DNA of 64,000 nucleotides, taken from Deinandra increscens subsp. villosa. Its lineage: Eukaryota; Streptophyta; Magnoliopsida; Asterales; Asteraceae. Location of the stretch: assembly GCA_039602395.1 (NCBI GenBank), contig JBCNJP010000010.1, forward strand, positions 37,953,874 to 38,017,873. Direction: 5' to 3'. Both the position numbers and the translations under genes were made by a program. Under the pieces are notes generated by a model. It searched no databases, was not told the origin of the DNA, and was given only the letters and a program-made list of their open reading frames with translations. This document shows, in pieces, positions 47,375 to 58,458 of the stretch (positions are counted from its first letter, which is position 1; every line of letters begins with the position of its first letter).

Positions 47375-49323
47375 TGTAACATCCCGAGTTTCGTAATAAA
47401 TTGGGTGTTTAATTCTGATTGTGATTTACTTGGGGTTTAGAGTAATAAGCGGGTTTAGAAGGTTAACCGGGTTATTTAATGGGGATTCTTAGTTAAAAAG
47501 TTAACTTTACTAATAGATGTTAAAACTAAAGGAAAGTTGGAGGATTAATTGTGTAAATGAGGGTTTTGGCTAAATTTTATAAAACATGATATTAGAGGGA
47601 CCATAGCTGAAAATTTTAAGAGGAGAAAACAAGTCTGGGATTACCCCAGACTCAGAAATTGCGACAGAGAGAGAGAGGGAGGGGGTATAGCCCTAGTTCT
47701 TGAAAAATCTCCAAATTGTAGGTGAAAGAGAGGCTAACTAGGAAGGAGGAAGCTGAATTCGGGTTTAGGAGGTCCCCTATACCCCAATTCCATCTTTATT
47801 TCTTGAGTTCTTGACCAAGTAAGTGAATTCTAGATGTAGGTGATTTTATGGGTTTGAATCAAAGGTCAAATTGTTGCATGAAATCTGTGGTAAATGTGTT
47901 TGTGAGTTAATTTGATGCTTAATTCCATCTTGCATGATTGATTGTATGCATGTTTAGTAGAAATTAGGTTGGGTGAAGCCCCCACCTCATAGAATTCGAA
48001 ATTTATGGTGAATGGGTGATTTGGGTTGGTTAGTTGAGCTCCATGTATGCAAGTAGACTCGTTATGAGCAATCGATTTAGTATAAAAGCTGAATTTTATG
48101 TTGTGTAGTGATTTATGGGTGGAATGAAAGCATGTAAGCTTCTAAAACTGTAGAACACTATGTATGCATATAAGGTGTTTGATGAAATGCTTGAATGAAG
48201 TTGATTATGTCTATGAGCTGAATTTTTATGAATTTTGTAGTGATGGAGTGTAGAATGTATGCATGATGAATGTGGAATTGAGGAATTTAATCAATGATTT
48301 GGTTATAGGTGAAGCTAGTGGAAGTGCAAATCATCATCGTGAAGGCAAGGCTAAATCCTAAAGGTAACACATAGTAGCTTATGATTAGTGTCATAGAATA
48401 TGATAATGAGTTGTGAATGAATTGGTAATTGGTGATGAATATGTAATTTATTCATTGATAATCAAATTGTGAAATTAGTCATGTCGCATGACCTGTTAGA
48501 GCTGCGGAAACATGACCCATTTGGGTTGAGCTGGAAAATGGTGGCAAATTGAGGAACTATGGGGGATATGGACCTCAAATTGACCCAACGAGTAGTTGAG
48601 CGGCTTGGCACATTCAATATGTGCCAAGGAAATGATATGATGGAGGAATTATTGGAGAAGAAATGGTTAATGGTTGAAATTGCTGAATTATATGCTAACA
48701 GGTCAAACGGGTTAGGAAAATTGGAACACCAATCTTTATGACTTGTAGGTAGATATAAACATGAATGGATATATGTTGTGTGAAACCTTTAAGATGCAGG
48801 TGATAAGAGAATTAGAATGTTGGATTGGAGGTGGATAAAAGTCATGTTGGAGCATAACTGAAAATTAGCCAAAAATGACTAAGTATAGAAAATCTGGCCT
48901 GGAGCCCTGGAAAGTAGGCTCCAGGCGTATCGCCTACTGGAACAGTAGCTCCAAGCGATACGCTTGGAGCAAGTGTCCGGGTTTTCTCTTTTGTTTCTTG
49001 CTTGTAAATGATGTTTTGTGTTGATAGCTGTAGTATGCCATTAATACTAATGTGTTACTAGTGTTATTGGCAGGTAAACAATCGTAGACGGGTCAGGATC
49101 GAATCGAAGAGCTTTGGAGCCGAACATCACATCTTTTGGGACCTAGATGCATATGCTTGTTATTGTGAATGTTTTGTAGTATTCCTATGAAGTTAATGGT
49201 GTCGAACACCTGATTTTGTAAATGTGTCATGGCAAAGGATGAAATTATGTTTATGTTATGAAATTTTCAAACTCTGATTTTCGAAACGATGTTAATACCT
49301 GAAAATGGGATTGAGGCCTTACA
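47375..49323 (+). mobile_element. 5' LTR of a Ty3-type retrotransposon
   Basis: Starts TGTAACATCCCGAG and ends GAGGCCTTACA (1,949 bp). A tRNA-Met primer site follows. It contains a perfect 10-bp-stem hairpin, GCTCCAAGCG-ata-CGCTTGGAGC (48948-48970), next to a related imperfect one. The matching 3' LTR is not in the window. Confidence 0.88.
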
Positions 49324-49326
49324 AGT

Positions 49327-49340
49327 TGGTATCAGAGCCA
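49327..49340 (+). other. Primer-binding site (initiator tRNA-Met)
   Basis: TGGTATCAGAGCCA, three bases after the LTR end; plus orientation. Confidence 0.9.
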
Positions 49341-49598
49341 CGGTTTGAGGGATTCAAGTGTCATGGGGGCACTTGAACTCAAACCAAGTGCTCGTGATAG
49401 GGAAAGATGTTCGGTTCAAGGTTTGATCTTCTGACCCGGTATGTGACTTAAGTAAGTGATTTAAATTATATATTGTGATATTGAATGATGAAAGGTGCGG
49501 TATGGACCATTTTGAATGGTTAAGCTGAAAATTTCGAGTGAGTGAAAAGCGGAAGTATGTGATTATGATGCTAACCTATTGTAAACTTTCAGTTTACT

Positions 49599-49694
49599 AT
49601 GGCGAATGAAAACAACCCAGCTGGGGCTCTTACAGAGCCTATGATTGCAGAAGTGAAGAAGCTGATCTCAGATGAAATTGAGACTTCGGTCTGA
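49599..49694 (+). pseudogene. Truncated gag start of the Ty3-type element
   Basis: ATG 49599 gives MANENNPAGALTEPMIAEVK and about 11 more residues, then TGA. The start resembles gag N-termini of chromovirus-like (Tekay-type) elements. The rest of the element is missing: sequence changes to unrelated DNA at about 49690. Confidence 0.65.
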
Positions 49695-49783
49695 AGCACT
49701 GATTCCAATTCCATACACAAAATTGTTTCCTAATTTACATGTTCATTCCTAAAAAAAAAAACAGAGCATTTGCATGTTGAGGT

Positions 49784-50077
49784 TCACGGGAACCTAGATT
49801 CCATCTCCTCCATCAACTCCAAATGCCTACTCATTGCTTCTTGCCTCTGTTGAACCAACATTTGAAGCCTGGCATCGGAGACGCGTATCTCTTCTACCAG
49901 AAAAGTAGCCATCTGGTATCTTGATGGACTTGGTGGCTCTGTAAGTACCTGGTTGAGCAGGGCCAACCCGTCTAAGATACTCTGTCTCTCTGCCCCGATA
50001 ATCACCTCGTACCTGTCCAGGGTAGCAACAATCTTTATCTGCAAATAATGTTCAACTAATTCTTTCAAGCTTGCCAT
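49784..50077 (-). CDS. 97-residue small coiled-coil protein, copy 4 (diverged, intact)
   Basis: ATG at 50077 on the minus strand, with 97 codons before the stop at 49784. It begins MASLKELVEHYLQ. AERQSILDG lies where copies 2 and 3 have AENRQ-LD, the core motif is PPSPSRYQMATFLVEEI, and a Gln/Arg/Glu-rich coiled-coil tail ends MESRFP. Identity to copies 1-3 is low, but length, motif position and helix pattern agree. It is not next to a helicase remnant: it lies between a truncated Ty3 gag and the CACTA gene. No poly-A tail or terminal repeats were found to explain its arrival. Function unknown. Confidence 0.55.
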   Translation of the reverse strand: MASLKELVEHYLQIKIVATLDRYEVIIGAERQSILDGLALLNQVLTEPPSPSRYQMATFLVEEIRVSDARLQMLVQQRQEAMSRHLELMEEMESRFP

Positions 50078-50084
50078 TTTTAGA

Positions 50085-50165
50085 AGGATTTGAGTGTTTT
50101 GAGAAAGGGTTTGTTAAGGATTTTGAGAAAAGGTTTGATAAGGATTTTGAAAAGGTTTTGATGTT
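50085..50165. repeat. 24-bp tandem repeat upstream of small-gene copy 4
   Basis: 'gattttgagaaaaggtttg' style units, ~3 copies, lie in the 5' flank or leader of the minus-strand gene. Confidence 0.7.
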
Positions 50166-50664
50166 GGAGGTGAGAAGTTTCTCATTACTGATCAAGTGGT
50201 ATGGTTATATGTGCAAATCACTTGAGTATGCGTCTTATCAGATGTGTAATCACTAGAGTATACCATAGGTCTTATTTGATTAATTTCAAAATTACCCACT
50301 GAGTTCATGAGGACTGCACATTATAATTGTTGGACTTTTGGTTATCCTACAAAAATTATTTTCACACGTTCTCCAACTGAAATTCCTACACGATATCAAA
50401 AAACCACTAATATTTTAATCACACGATCTGAAATTATCCGAAATTACTGTCACACGATCTCAAAAATCAAATTAACAAGTCAAAATTAAACGAAGAAAGT
50501 CAAAATTACCCACTGAGTTCATGAGGATTGAGGGAAGATGAACTAGAGTTCTTCAGGATTATAAAGAGTTATTCAGTAATAGAACCGGATGAACTAGAGT
50601 TTCTCAGGATCAAGAGTAATTTTCGTTTTAATTTATTTAAATATGATTCTAACTGGGCCCGCTA
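50166..50664. other. AT-rich flank without a recognisable gene
   Basis: 'aaaattacccactgagttca' occurs at about 50290 and 50503. Copies of 'gatgaactagagtt' near 50540 and 50590 echo the 'ggatgaact' repeats in the CACTA intron, so this is probably CACTA 5' sequence. The left CACTA terminus was not found. Confidence 0.5.
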
Positions 50665-50673
50665 AATTTTAAA

Positions 50674-51012
50674 GGAAAATTGGATTTTAATAATCCAAGT
50701 TATTACCAATTGGCCAATATTAATCCCAATTTCAAAATTGGTCTACATTAATCCAAATTATTAAGGTGTTGGATTTCTTTGGACCCCTGTTAAGTTTTCA
50801 TTAACTCCGTTAGTTTTTTGCTGACGTGGCAGCCACGTGGCTTTTATTAATCAGTGCCACGTCAGCAAAAAACTAACGGAGTTAAGGAAAACTTAACGGG
50901 GGTCCAATGAAATCCAACACCTTAATAATTGGGATTAATGTAGGCCAATTTTGAAATTGGGATTAATATTGGCCAATTGGTAATAACTTGGATTATTAAA
51001 ATCCAATTTTCC
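50674..51012. mobile_element. MULE-type foldback MITE with 9-bp target duplication
   Basis: A 339-bp near-palindrome. The left arm starts GGAAAATTGGATTTTAATAA and the right arm is its reverse complement, ending at 51012; the arms are about 150 bp with a short loop around 50840. AATTTTAAA lies on both sides (50665-50673 and 51013-51021). A 9-bp duplication and long terminal inverted repeats fit Mutator-like elements. Confidence 0.92.
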
Positions 51013-51204
51013 AATTTTAAAAGAGGCGGGGTAAATTAGAGCGAACTCAATTGAAAATTTCACATATCAATCGACAGAATTTTCCCTCCGTCCTATTTAC
51101 TTCTCCAATAAACAGGTTCACAGTAAAGATTATTGAAAAGGATTTTTAGTATTGATCGTTTTTAATCATCTTAATTTGTTGTTGTATCTGTTAGCAAAAC
51201 AAAC

Positions 51205-54200
51205 ATGGATAAGTCTTGGATGAAAACCAGTAGAACCACGCAATCATATGCCGATGGAGTTAAATCATTCTTATTGTTTGCAGTTACCAATTTGGAGAGT
51301 AATGAAATTCCATGTCCCTGTGTTAATTGTCTAAACCATTACTCTTTTAAGGTTGATGATGTAGAATTTCATTTATTTTCAAAGGGATTCGATCAGACTT
51401 ATAGAAGGTGGATTAAACATGGAGAGATAGACGAGCCCGCAGGAGAGGAGCTTCACACGGAATCATTTTTCGATTCCGGAGTTCCATTGGATGCAGCCGA
51501 AACAATAAAAATGGTTAGAGCTACTGAAGAAAATTTCGATGAGGACCATGAGAAGTTTCAAGAACGACTCATGGATGCTAAGAAGCCTCTGTATGAAGGA
51601 TGCCATACCTTCACAAAGTTATCTGCCTTGGTTCAACTACTGAACTTGAAGACTAAGCATGGAGGATCAGATAAATTTTTTAATGAACTTTTAGTTTTGC
51701 TGAAACATATGCTACCTGAAGGTAATGAGATTGTGAAGAATACATATGAGGCCAAGAAGATTTTGAAGTCAATGGGTGCAGGGTACACCAAGATACATGT
51801 GTGTATCAATGATTGTATTCTGTACAGGAAGGAGAACAAGGACCTAACTGTATGTCCAACTTGTGGTGAGTCCAGGTGGAAGGTGGTTGAGAGGACTAAG
51901 AAACTATACGACAATACTCCTGCAAAGGTAATGTGGTATTTTCCCATCATTCCAAGATTGAAACGACTGTTTCAAGTGAAAACCACAGCGGAGGATCTAA
52001 GATGGCATGCCACCAGTTCCAAAACACCCGGTGTGTTACGACACCCATCCGATTCACCGGCATGGAAAGCCATCGATGACAAATATCCCGAAATCGTTGA
52101 CGATCCTAGAAGTCTTCGTCTTGGCATTTCAACTGATGGGGTCGACGTAAATAGAGGTAACAGAAATCACAGTGTGTAGCCGGTTCTATCTGTCATTTAC
52201 AACCTTCCACCATGGTTGTGTATGAAAAGAAAGTTCATCATGCTTTCGTTATTAATATCGGGAGCGCCTGGAAACGATATTGATGTGTTTTTGGAACCAT
52301 TAATTGATGACTTGGAGCTGTTATTCGAGGCAGGTGTGGAAACATATGATGCGTATGCGCAAGAACAGTTTACTATGCGTGCAGTTGTTTTATGGACGAT
52401 TAATGACTACCCTGCACTTGGTACACTTTGTGGTTGCCCGTACAGTGGATTCCGTGGTTGTGTGGTATGTCGGGAAGAAACTAAATGCATTAGGCTTCCT
52501 TTCTCAGCCAAGCAGTGTTATGCTGGTCACAGAAGATATCTACCATATACGCATGCCTTCCGAAAGCAAACCGAGGCCTTCAATGGTAAACAAGAGTTGG
52601 AAGTTGCTGCTGATCCTATGACCGGAGAACAGATATACGAAGAAGTTCAACTTATCAGGAACAAATGGGGAAAGGGATTAAGGTGTACTGATTCAGAAAT
52701 CCCAGAGACCTCAACCGGAAGAGGGGGGAAGATTGATAAGAGAAAAAGAAAGAACAAAGAGAAGCCACCATATTGGAAGAAATTCAATATATGGTTTCGA
52801 AGACTTAGATACTGGAGGCATAATAGTGTCCAACATTGCATTGATTTCATGCATATTGAAAAGAATGTGGCTGAGAGTCTTGTTGGAACTCTGCTCAACC
52901 TTCCCGGAAAGACGAAGGATGGACTGAATGCGAGAAAGGATCTGAACTTTTTGGGGTTAAGACCAGAGTTGCAGCCTAAACAGAACAAGAACAACATAGT
53001 ACTTCCTGCAGCGTGTTACACGTTACAAAAAGATGAAAAGGAAAAGTTTTGTGACACGTTGTATAACTTGAAGGTTCCACAAGGCTATTGTTCTAACTTT
53101 TCTAGTTTGGTTAGTCTAAAGGACAAGAAACTTGTGGGGCTCAAGTCACATGACTATCATATGCTGATGCAACAGTTTCTGCCAATTGCAATTCGGTCAC
53201 TCATGCCTGAACCGACAAGATATGCTATTATAAGGCTCTGTTTTTTTTTCAAATCAATATGCAGCAAAGAGATCAACGTCGAAGAGCTAGACAAATTGCA
53301 AGCAGATCTTTGTGTCACACTATGCCTGCTTGAGAAATATTTCCCGCCATCATTTTTTGATGTTATGCTTCATTTGACAGTGCACCTTACTAGGGAGGTA
53401 AAATTATGTGGCCCAATATGCTTTCGATGGATGTATCCATTTGAAAGGTGTATGAAGGTAATTAAGGGCCACGTGAGAAACAAAACTTATCCAGAAGGGT
53501 GCATTGCTGAGGAGAACATTGTAGAAGAAACGATTGAGTTTCTCAGCGAATACCAAAAAAACATCACAACTATTGGTGTTCCAACTAAAAAGCATAGCAG
53601 TGCGGATGGAAGTCCTGGGTCAGCTGGTAGATCAGTTGAAGTCTCTCCAGAGCTCCTATCGAAAGCGCATTTATTTGTGTTGCTAAATACGCCTGAAATT
53701 GAGCATTATATCGAGTAAGTAATTTAGATTATTAACCTTTTTTATCTGTTTAATTAATTATAAACTTTTATAGATAACTTCAATTCATGTAATTGCAGAG
53801 AACACGTGAAATTTTTGGAAAAGGAACATCCTGGTAGTAGACTAAATGACCTGACTAAGAAGCAGAGCACAACATTTGGTAAATGGTTACGCAACAAGGT
53901 CAGCTAAATTTGCTTATTGTTTTAATTCCGGATGAACTGTAACTTTCCTGAACAACTGACCTGAGTTGTCCGGAACAACTCTATTTTCTATCCGGATGAA
54001 CTATAACCTTCCTGGTGAACTGAAACTATTTTCTTATAGTTTTAATTCCGGATGAACTGTAACTTTCCGGAACAATTGACCTGAGTTGTCCGGGATAACT
54101 CTATTTTCTATCCGGATGAACTATAACCTTCCTGGTGAACTGAAACTATTTTTCTTATAGTTTTAATTCCGGATGAACTGTAACTTTCCGGAACAACTGA

Positions 54201-55047
54201 CCTGAGTTGTCCGGAATAACTCTATTTTCTATCCGGATGAACTATAACCTTCCTGGTGAACTGAAACTATTTTTCTTATAGTTTTAATTCCGGATGAACT
54301 GTAACTTTCCGGAACAACTGACCGGAGTTGTCCGGAACAACTTTATTTTATTTTTGGAAGAGCTATAATCTTCCTATTCCTAATGAACTCTCCTGATGAA
54401 CCTACTATGAATTTCAGGTTGAAAAGGAGATGGCGGAGTCCCCAGAAACTATATCAGAGACCGTTAGGTGGATTTCACATGGTCCGCACAGAAGCGTGAG
54501 GAAATATGAAGTATATGACATCAATGGCTATTCATTTCGTACAAAATCTCGAGACGGTAGGGTTTACCAGAACAGCGGGGTTGGTGTAGAGGTAAATGAC
54601 ATGCACATCTCTAACGAGGTCTTAACCTATGGAAAAAAACCTTACTATGGGGTTTTAAAAGAGATATGGCTACTAGATTACCATATTAAAACCATCCCTC
54701 TATTTATGTGCGACTGGGTTGAGAATACACAGGCGGTCAAAAAAGATAGTCTTGGTTACACTTTGGTCAACCTTAAAAGACTAGGTCACAAGGAGGACCC
54801 GTTCATTTTCGCGTCACAAGCACAACAGTTGTTTTACGTCAAAGACCAGCTGGATAAAAAACTGCATATTGTCTTTATGACACCTCCCAGAAATTACAGA
54901 GATTATTATGAAGACGATGCCAATGAAGAATTTAGTACGGTAGTTTTTCCTCACAACGATAATGTATTGCCATCCGTAGATGCACGTCACAATGTTTACC
55001 ATAGAGCTGACTATACTGGAATGATATTACGAAAAACCACCGATTAA
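51205..55047 (+). pseudogene. CACTA (En/Spm-type) transposase, TNPD-like, one nonsense codon
   Basis: Three exons: 51205-53714, 53799-53898 and 54418-55047. The borders are GT-AG and keep one frame, 1,079 codons in all. It starts MDKSWMKTSR, with the transposase-associated zinc-binding region CPCVNCLNHYSF and FxxYRRWIKHGE. Then come CPTCGESRWK, the Transposase_21 core (52216 on; GTLCGCPYSGFRGCVVC, HCIDFMHIEKNVAESL), a DUF4218-like part (LMPEPTRYAIIRLCFFF, CFRWMYPFER) and a DUF4216-like C-terminal exon (YDINGYSFRTKSRDGR, QNSGVGV). The only damage seen is TAG at 52177, where the family has Trp (TGG). The enzyme would cut and join CACTA ends in the nucleus. A MITE lies in its 5' flank, and intron 2 is filled by a minisatellite. 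Confidence 0.88.
53921..54360. repeat. 120-121 bp minisatellite in CACTA intron 2
   Basis: 'tttaattccggatgaactgt' starts at 53921, 54041, 54162 and 54283. Three full units and a partial one are over 95% alike by eye. Each unit contains several 'ccggatgaact' and 'ttccggaacaact' words. Confidence 0.95.
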
Positions 55048-56067
55048 TTGATCATCATTGTAATGTTTTTGAATCTTAGCAAACTACAGTATCAACAATA
55101 TTTGTTTTTTTTCTTTATGTATTCTGGAATATATATAATTATGGATCTTAATTTTGAGTCAAGTGTTTCCTTTTTTTTATTGTGCCTGCAGGTCTCCTCT
55201 CTTTGACCAAACCAGAGTCATTAAAAGTCAAAAATAAACAAACAAAATCAACTGCTGCTTTAACAAACACAATTACATACATAATCCAAAGGTTATGATT
55301 CCATTAATACATTGATCTATAAAATTACAACTGAAAAACTACTAACTTAAAATGGAGAAGAAGCGGCTGAAGAAAAATCCCTCTTTTGCTTTCTCACATG
55401 CACTTGCTTCTGATCAAGTGAAAAGAGAGAACAAGTCCCTCTTTGCTTTCTCACATGCAATTGCTTATGATCAACTGAAAATGGTGAAGAAGTGGCTGAA
55501 GATAAATCGGGTTCATGGGGCCAAAAGGGAGAAGAAGTGGCCGAAGAAAAATCAGGCTCGTGGGGCCAGAAGGGAGAGAAGCACCTGAAGAATACAAGTC
55601 CTGCAAACCTCAACATGTGCCCTTACTGCTGACTGTTATAAAATTACACAATAACTTAAAATCTGCTCTCAGTAAAGCATTTGTATGAACCATTAGAGAC
55701 TCCTCGTCTGCATGGTTTCCACAATAACTTAAAATCTGCTCGCAGGAGATACAGAGTGCAATCTTTCCCTGCACAAGATAAAATTACCAAATCTGAGACG
55801 AAAATTTCAATCGAATTTCAGTGGTGAAGATGATAACTTACCGTTTTCCACATACGGATGATGCCAATTCCACATTTTTTGCCGTCGATGATGGACGAAA
55901 AACAGAGAGAGAAAGACTGGGAGAAAAGGGTCATGGTGGAGATGATGATGAAAACTGATACAGAGATAGTATATATCGATACTCGAGGGGCGTGGTAGAT
56001 GGAGATTTGAAAGATAAAGTAAATGAAATAGTAATGATTACAAGCGCCGTACACTGTTGGTATTCTT
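55048..56067. other. CACTA interior 3' of the transposase
   Basis: 55352-55590 is a patchwork of repeats: two units around 'gtggggccagaagggagaga' and two around 'ctttgctttctcacatgca'. Read on the minus strand it gives an 89-codon frame with repeated FWPHEPD/SSATSSPF. I regard this as a repeat translated by chance or a non-functional second CACTA ORF. The rest is unassigned. Confidence 0.45.
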
Positions 56068-57513
56068 CTTTTAGCCACCTAAAATTAATATACCGTGACC
56101 ATTTGTCATAATTTGTCACGCAACCAATGTTTAATATGAGTGGCCATATCACAAGATAATCAAACATGATAAACATATATAACCATCATATATTCAATTA
56201 TAACTACTAATATCATAACTAAAAATAAACATATAAAACATTGTTCTTAATTTGTTCATAATTCAACACAAACATCCATTAATTAATAATCCGGATCACT
56301 GCAATCTTCGGATATGTATGATCCTGATGAACTTGCATCGTCATCATCATGATCATCATCATCATCATCTTCTTCTTCTTCTTCTTCATCTTCTTCATCT
56401 GCTTCATCTGCTTCTTCATGATCTTCTTCATCTTCTTCTTCATCTTCTTCTTCAGGTTCATTGAATTTTGTATCAAGGACACGAAATAATTTCGCTGTCT
56501 CAACATGGTAGGCAAAACAATCAGGAATCTTCTGCGCATATAGTTGCTTCAGGATGTTCTCATCGTTGTGTTTAATCACAGATTTGTGGGACTTGAAGGA
56601 TCTTCTTCTCCTGTTACTGTAAACCAAAAAAATACGGTTATGCTTCACATACCAGTAATTAAGGGAGCGTTGATTATCGGCCATTTGATACAAGAATTGG
56701 TGTAGAGAATTTGAGAGAATTGGTGTAGAGAATTTGAGATCAAGAAAGGGATGGCGGTAAAAAGGAAAATAACAATGATGATGATATATAGGGTAGCAGA
56801 TTTTAACCCGCTCGAATTAATGGTACAATTGAAAAAAGCGCGTTGTTTTAGAGGGAAACAAATCTTCTATTTTTCGCCACGCATTTAATATTTTACCGTG
56901 ACCATAAAATAGATTTTTGTCACTCACAACCTACCATTTAGTCACGGTTAATATATGTGGCCATAGGTAATAGATTTTTGTCACTCACAACCTACCGTGA
57001 CCATTAGTCATCTAATATTTAGTCACACAACCTAATAACAGTGGCCATATGTACTAGCTTTTAGCCACATAACTAAGTAAAAAGCGTGGCCATTGCTCAC
57101 ATTTAGCCACGCATAAATAGTTTTGTTTTATTTTAATTTACTAAGTAATAAAATCTACTCTTCCGTCACACAACATTATTTAAGCGTGGCCATACATTCC
57201 TTTTTGGTCACACGAATAAAAAATCATAAAAATTCCGTGGCCGTTTGGTGCATTTCGCCACTCTTTTTTAAGTGTGACAAATAAGTGCCACATGTTTTTG
57301 TAAAACAGTGGCTAAAGCCACTGCACCTGATTGTTGTTGTCACATAAACAAAAAAATACGTGGCTAAAAGGGTCCAAAGGCTATATATTTGGCCACGGGT
57401 ACAAAATATGTGTGGCTAAAACGAGAATTTCTTACCTTTGGCCACGCTTTTTTCAAAACAGTGGCTATGCGTTATAAAAAAAACCGTGGCCAAAGCCACT
57501 TTTTGACGTAGTG
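56068..57513. mobile_element. CACTA right subterminal repeats and terminus
   Basis: Dense copies of GTGGCYA/TRGCCAC and 'accgtgaccat'/'gtcac' in both orientations fill 56870-57513, with a smaller cluster at 56068-56150. On the minus strand the end reads CACTACGTCAAAAAGTGGC, beginning at 57513, the diagnostic CACTA end. It is inserted in an inverted Athila-like LTR that resumes at 57514. The left CACTA end is not visible in the window. Confidence 0.82.
56283..56684 (-). CDS. Acidic-tail ORF within the CACTA element
   Basis: From MADNQRSLNYWY (ATG 56684) the frame gives about 133 codons. The N-terminal half is basic (NRRRRSFKSHKS) and the middle is HVETAKLFRVLDTKF. The C-terminal ~55 residues are almost all Glu/Asp, written by GAA/GAT repeats, ending SGSYISEDCSDPDY. 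It lies on the opposite strand to the transposase, between two clusters of subterminal repeats. It may be a second CACTA gene (TNPA-like position) or a captured gene piece. I do not recognise the family, and the acidic run is also a low-complexity trinucleotide repeat. Confidence 0.4.
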   Translation of the reverse strand: MADNQRSLNYWYVKHNRIFLVYSNRRRRSFKSHKSVIKHNDENILKQLYAQKIPDCFAYHVETAKLFRVLDTKFNEPEEEDEEEDEEDHEEADEADEEDEEEEEEDDDDDDHDDDDASSSGSYISEDCSDPDY

Positions 57514-57991
57514 TCTCTCGAACGATTGGACACTTCTTGGATCTTCTAGGGCTTGGAATCTTGACTTCTAGCTTCTGAATTCTTCTGGTACCGTACTCTA
57601 CTGGTCTCAAGTGTGTAACCTCTTGAAATGACAAAACGATTGGGTATTTATAGTGAAAGATTAGGGTTTTGGAAACTAGGTGTAAGGGTCGTGACACGGC
57701 CACAGGCCGTGAGCGCCACCATGAATTTACGAATTAGGGTTTCTCCGGTTGGCTTTGAAATGGGCCGTGCTGGCTATCACGGGTCGTGACATGGAGAAAA
57801 AGTCAAATTCAATTCTTATACAATTTAGCCCCAAAACTTCGTAAAATCCTCAAATATCACTTTGGCCCCTCTAATTACCTGTTTATGACATTTCACAGCA
57901 AACAAGGGTAAAATAGACCAAAATAATACATAAACTATCAACATTCGTGGGTGTTTGACTAATAAAATGATGTGTAATTTAAAGCACATCA
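57514..57991 (-). mobile_element. Inverted Athila-like LTR fragment
   Basis: Reverse complement of 39080-39558, ending at LTR start TGATGTGC (57991). It is truncated on the left by the CACTA terminus at 57513. Confidence 0.92.
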
Positions 57992-58072
57992 AACATCCCC
58001 CCACGTAGACTTTGCTCGTCCCTGAGCAAACCTCTAACTACTACATTACCTTCCCAAACAAAGCTTTTAAAG
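57992..58072 (-). mobile_element. Inverted Athila-like interior stub with polypurine tract
   Basis: 81 bp, reverse complement of 38999-39079, including the polypurine tract 'tggggggatgtt'. It ends in TAAAG, the target sequence of the Copia insertion at 58073. Confidence 0.92.
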
Positions 58073-58444
58073 TGTTGATACATAGCATGTGCGTCGTGTG
58101 AAGTATCCAACCAGACTATGTCATGTGGAGATCAAGACCAAAGTTCAAGGCTAGGTTTGTTGCTGGGTGAACCTGGTCCGAACCTGGAGTTCGGATCAGC
58201 CGAACTTAGAGTTCGGACAGGGTTCGGCCAGCAGTGTATAAATTGGAGTTTGGTCATTGTTTTATGTACGAGTGATAGACTGAGAGAGTGTTAAGTGTGT
58301 GTTTCTGTGGTGTGATTCTCTGAGTCTGTGTTCTAAGTGTCTAGAGTTGTAATTGTTCTTTGATCAATAAAACAATTCTTAATTACTTGTTTTGTATCCG
58401 AACTAGCTAGATTAAGTAGACGATCCAATGCTCACGCAATTTTA
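58073..58444 (+). mobile_element. 5' LTR of the Copia-type element
   Basis: 372 bp, TGTTGATA...CAATTTTA. The 3' end TA instead of CA is unusual, but the solo copy at 38628-38998 with its CTTTA duplications places the ends at the same bases. Many 'gttcgg/ccgaac' words at 58160-58230. Confidence 0.88.
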
Positions 58445-58446
58445 AG

Positions 58447-58458
58447 TGGTATCAGAGC
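58447..58458 (+). other. Primer-binding site (initiator tRNA-Met)
   Basis: TGGTATCAGAGC, two bases after the LTR end. Confidence 0.92.
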
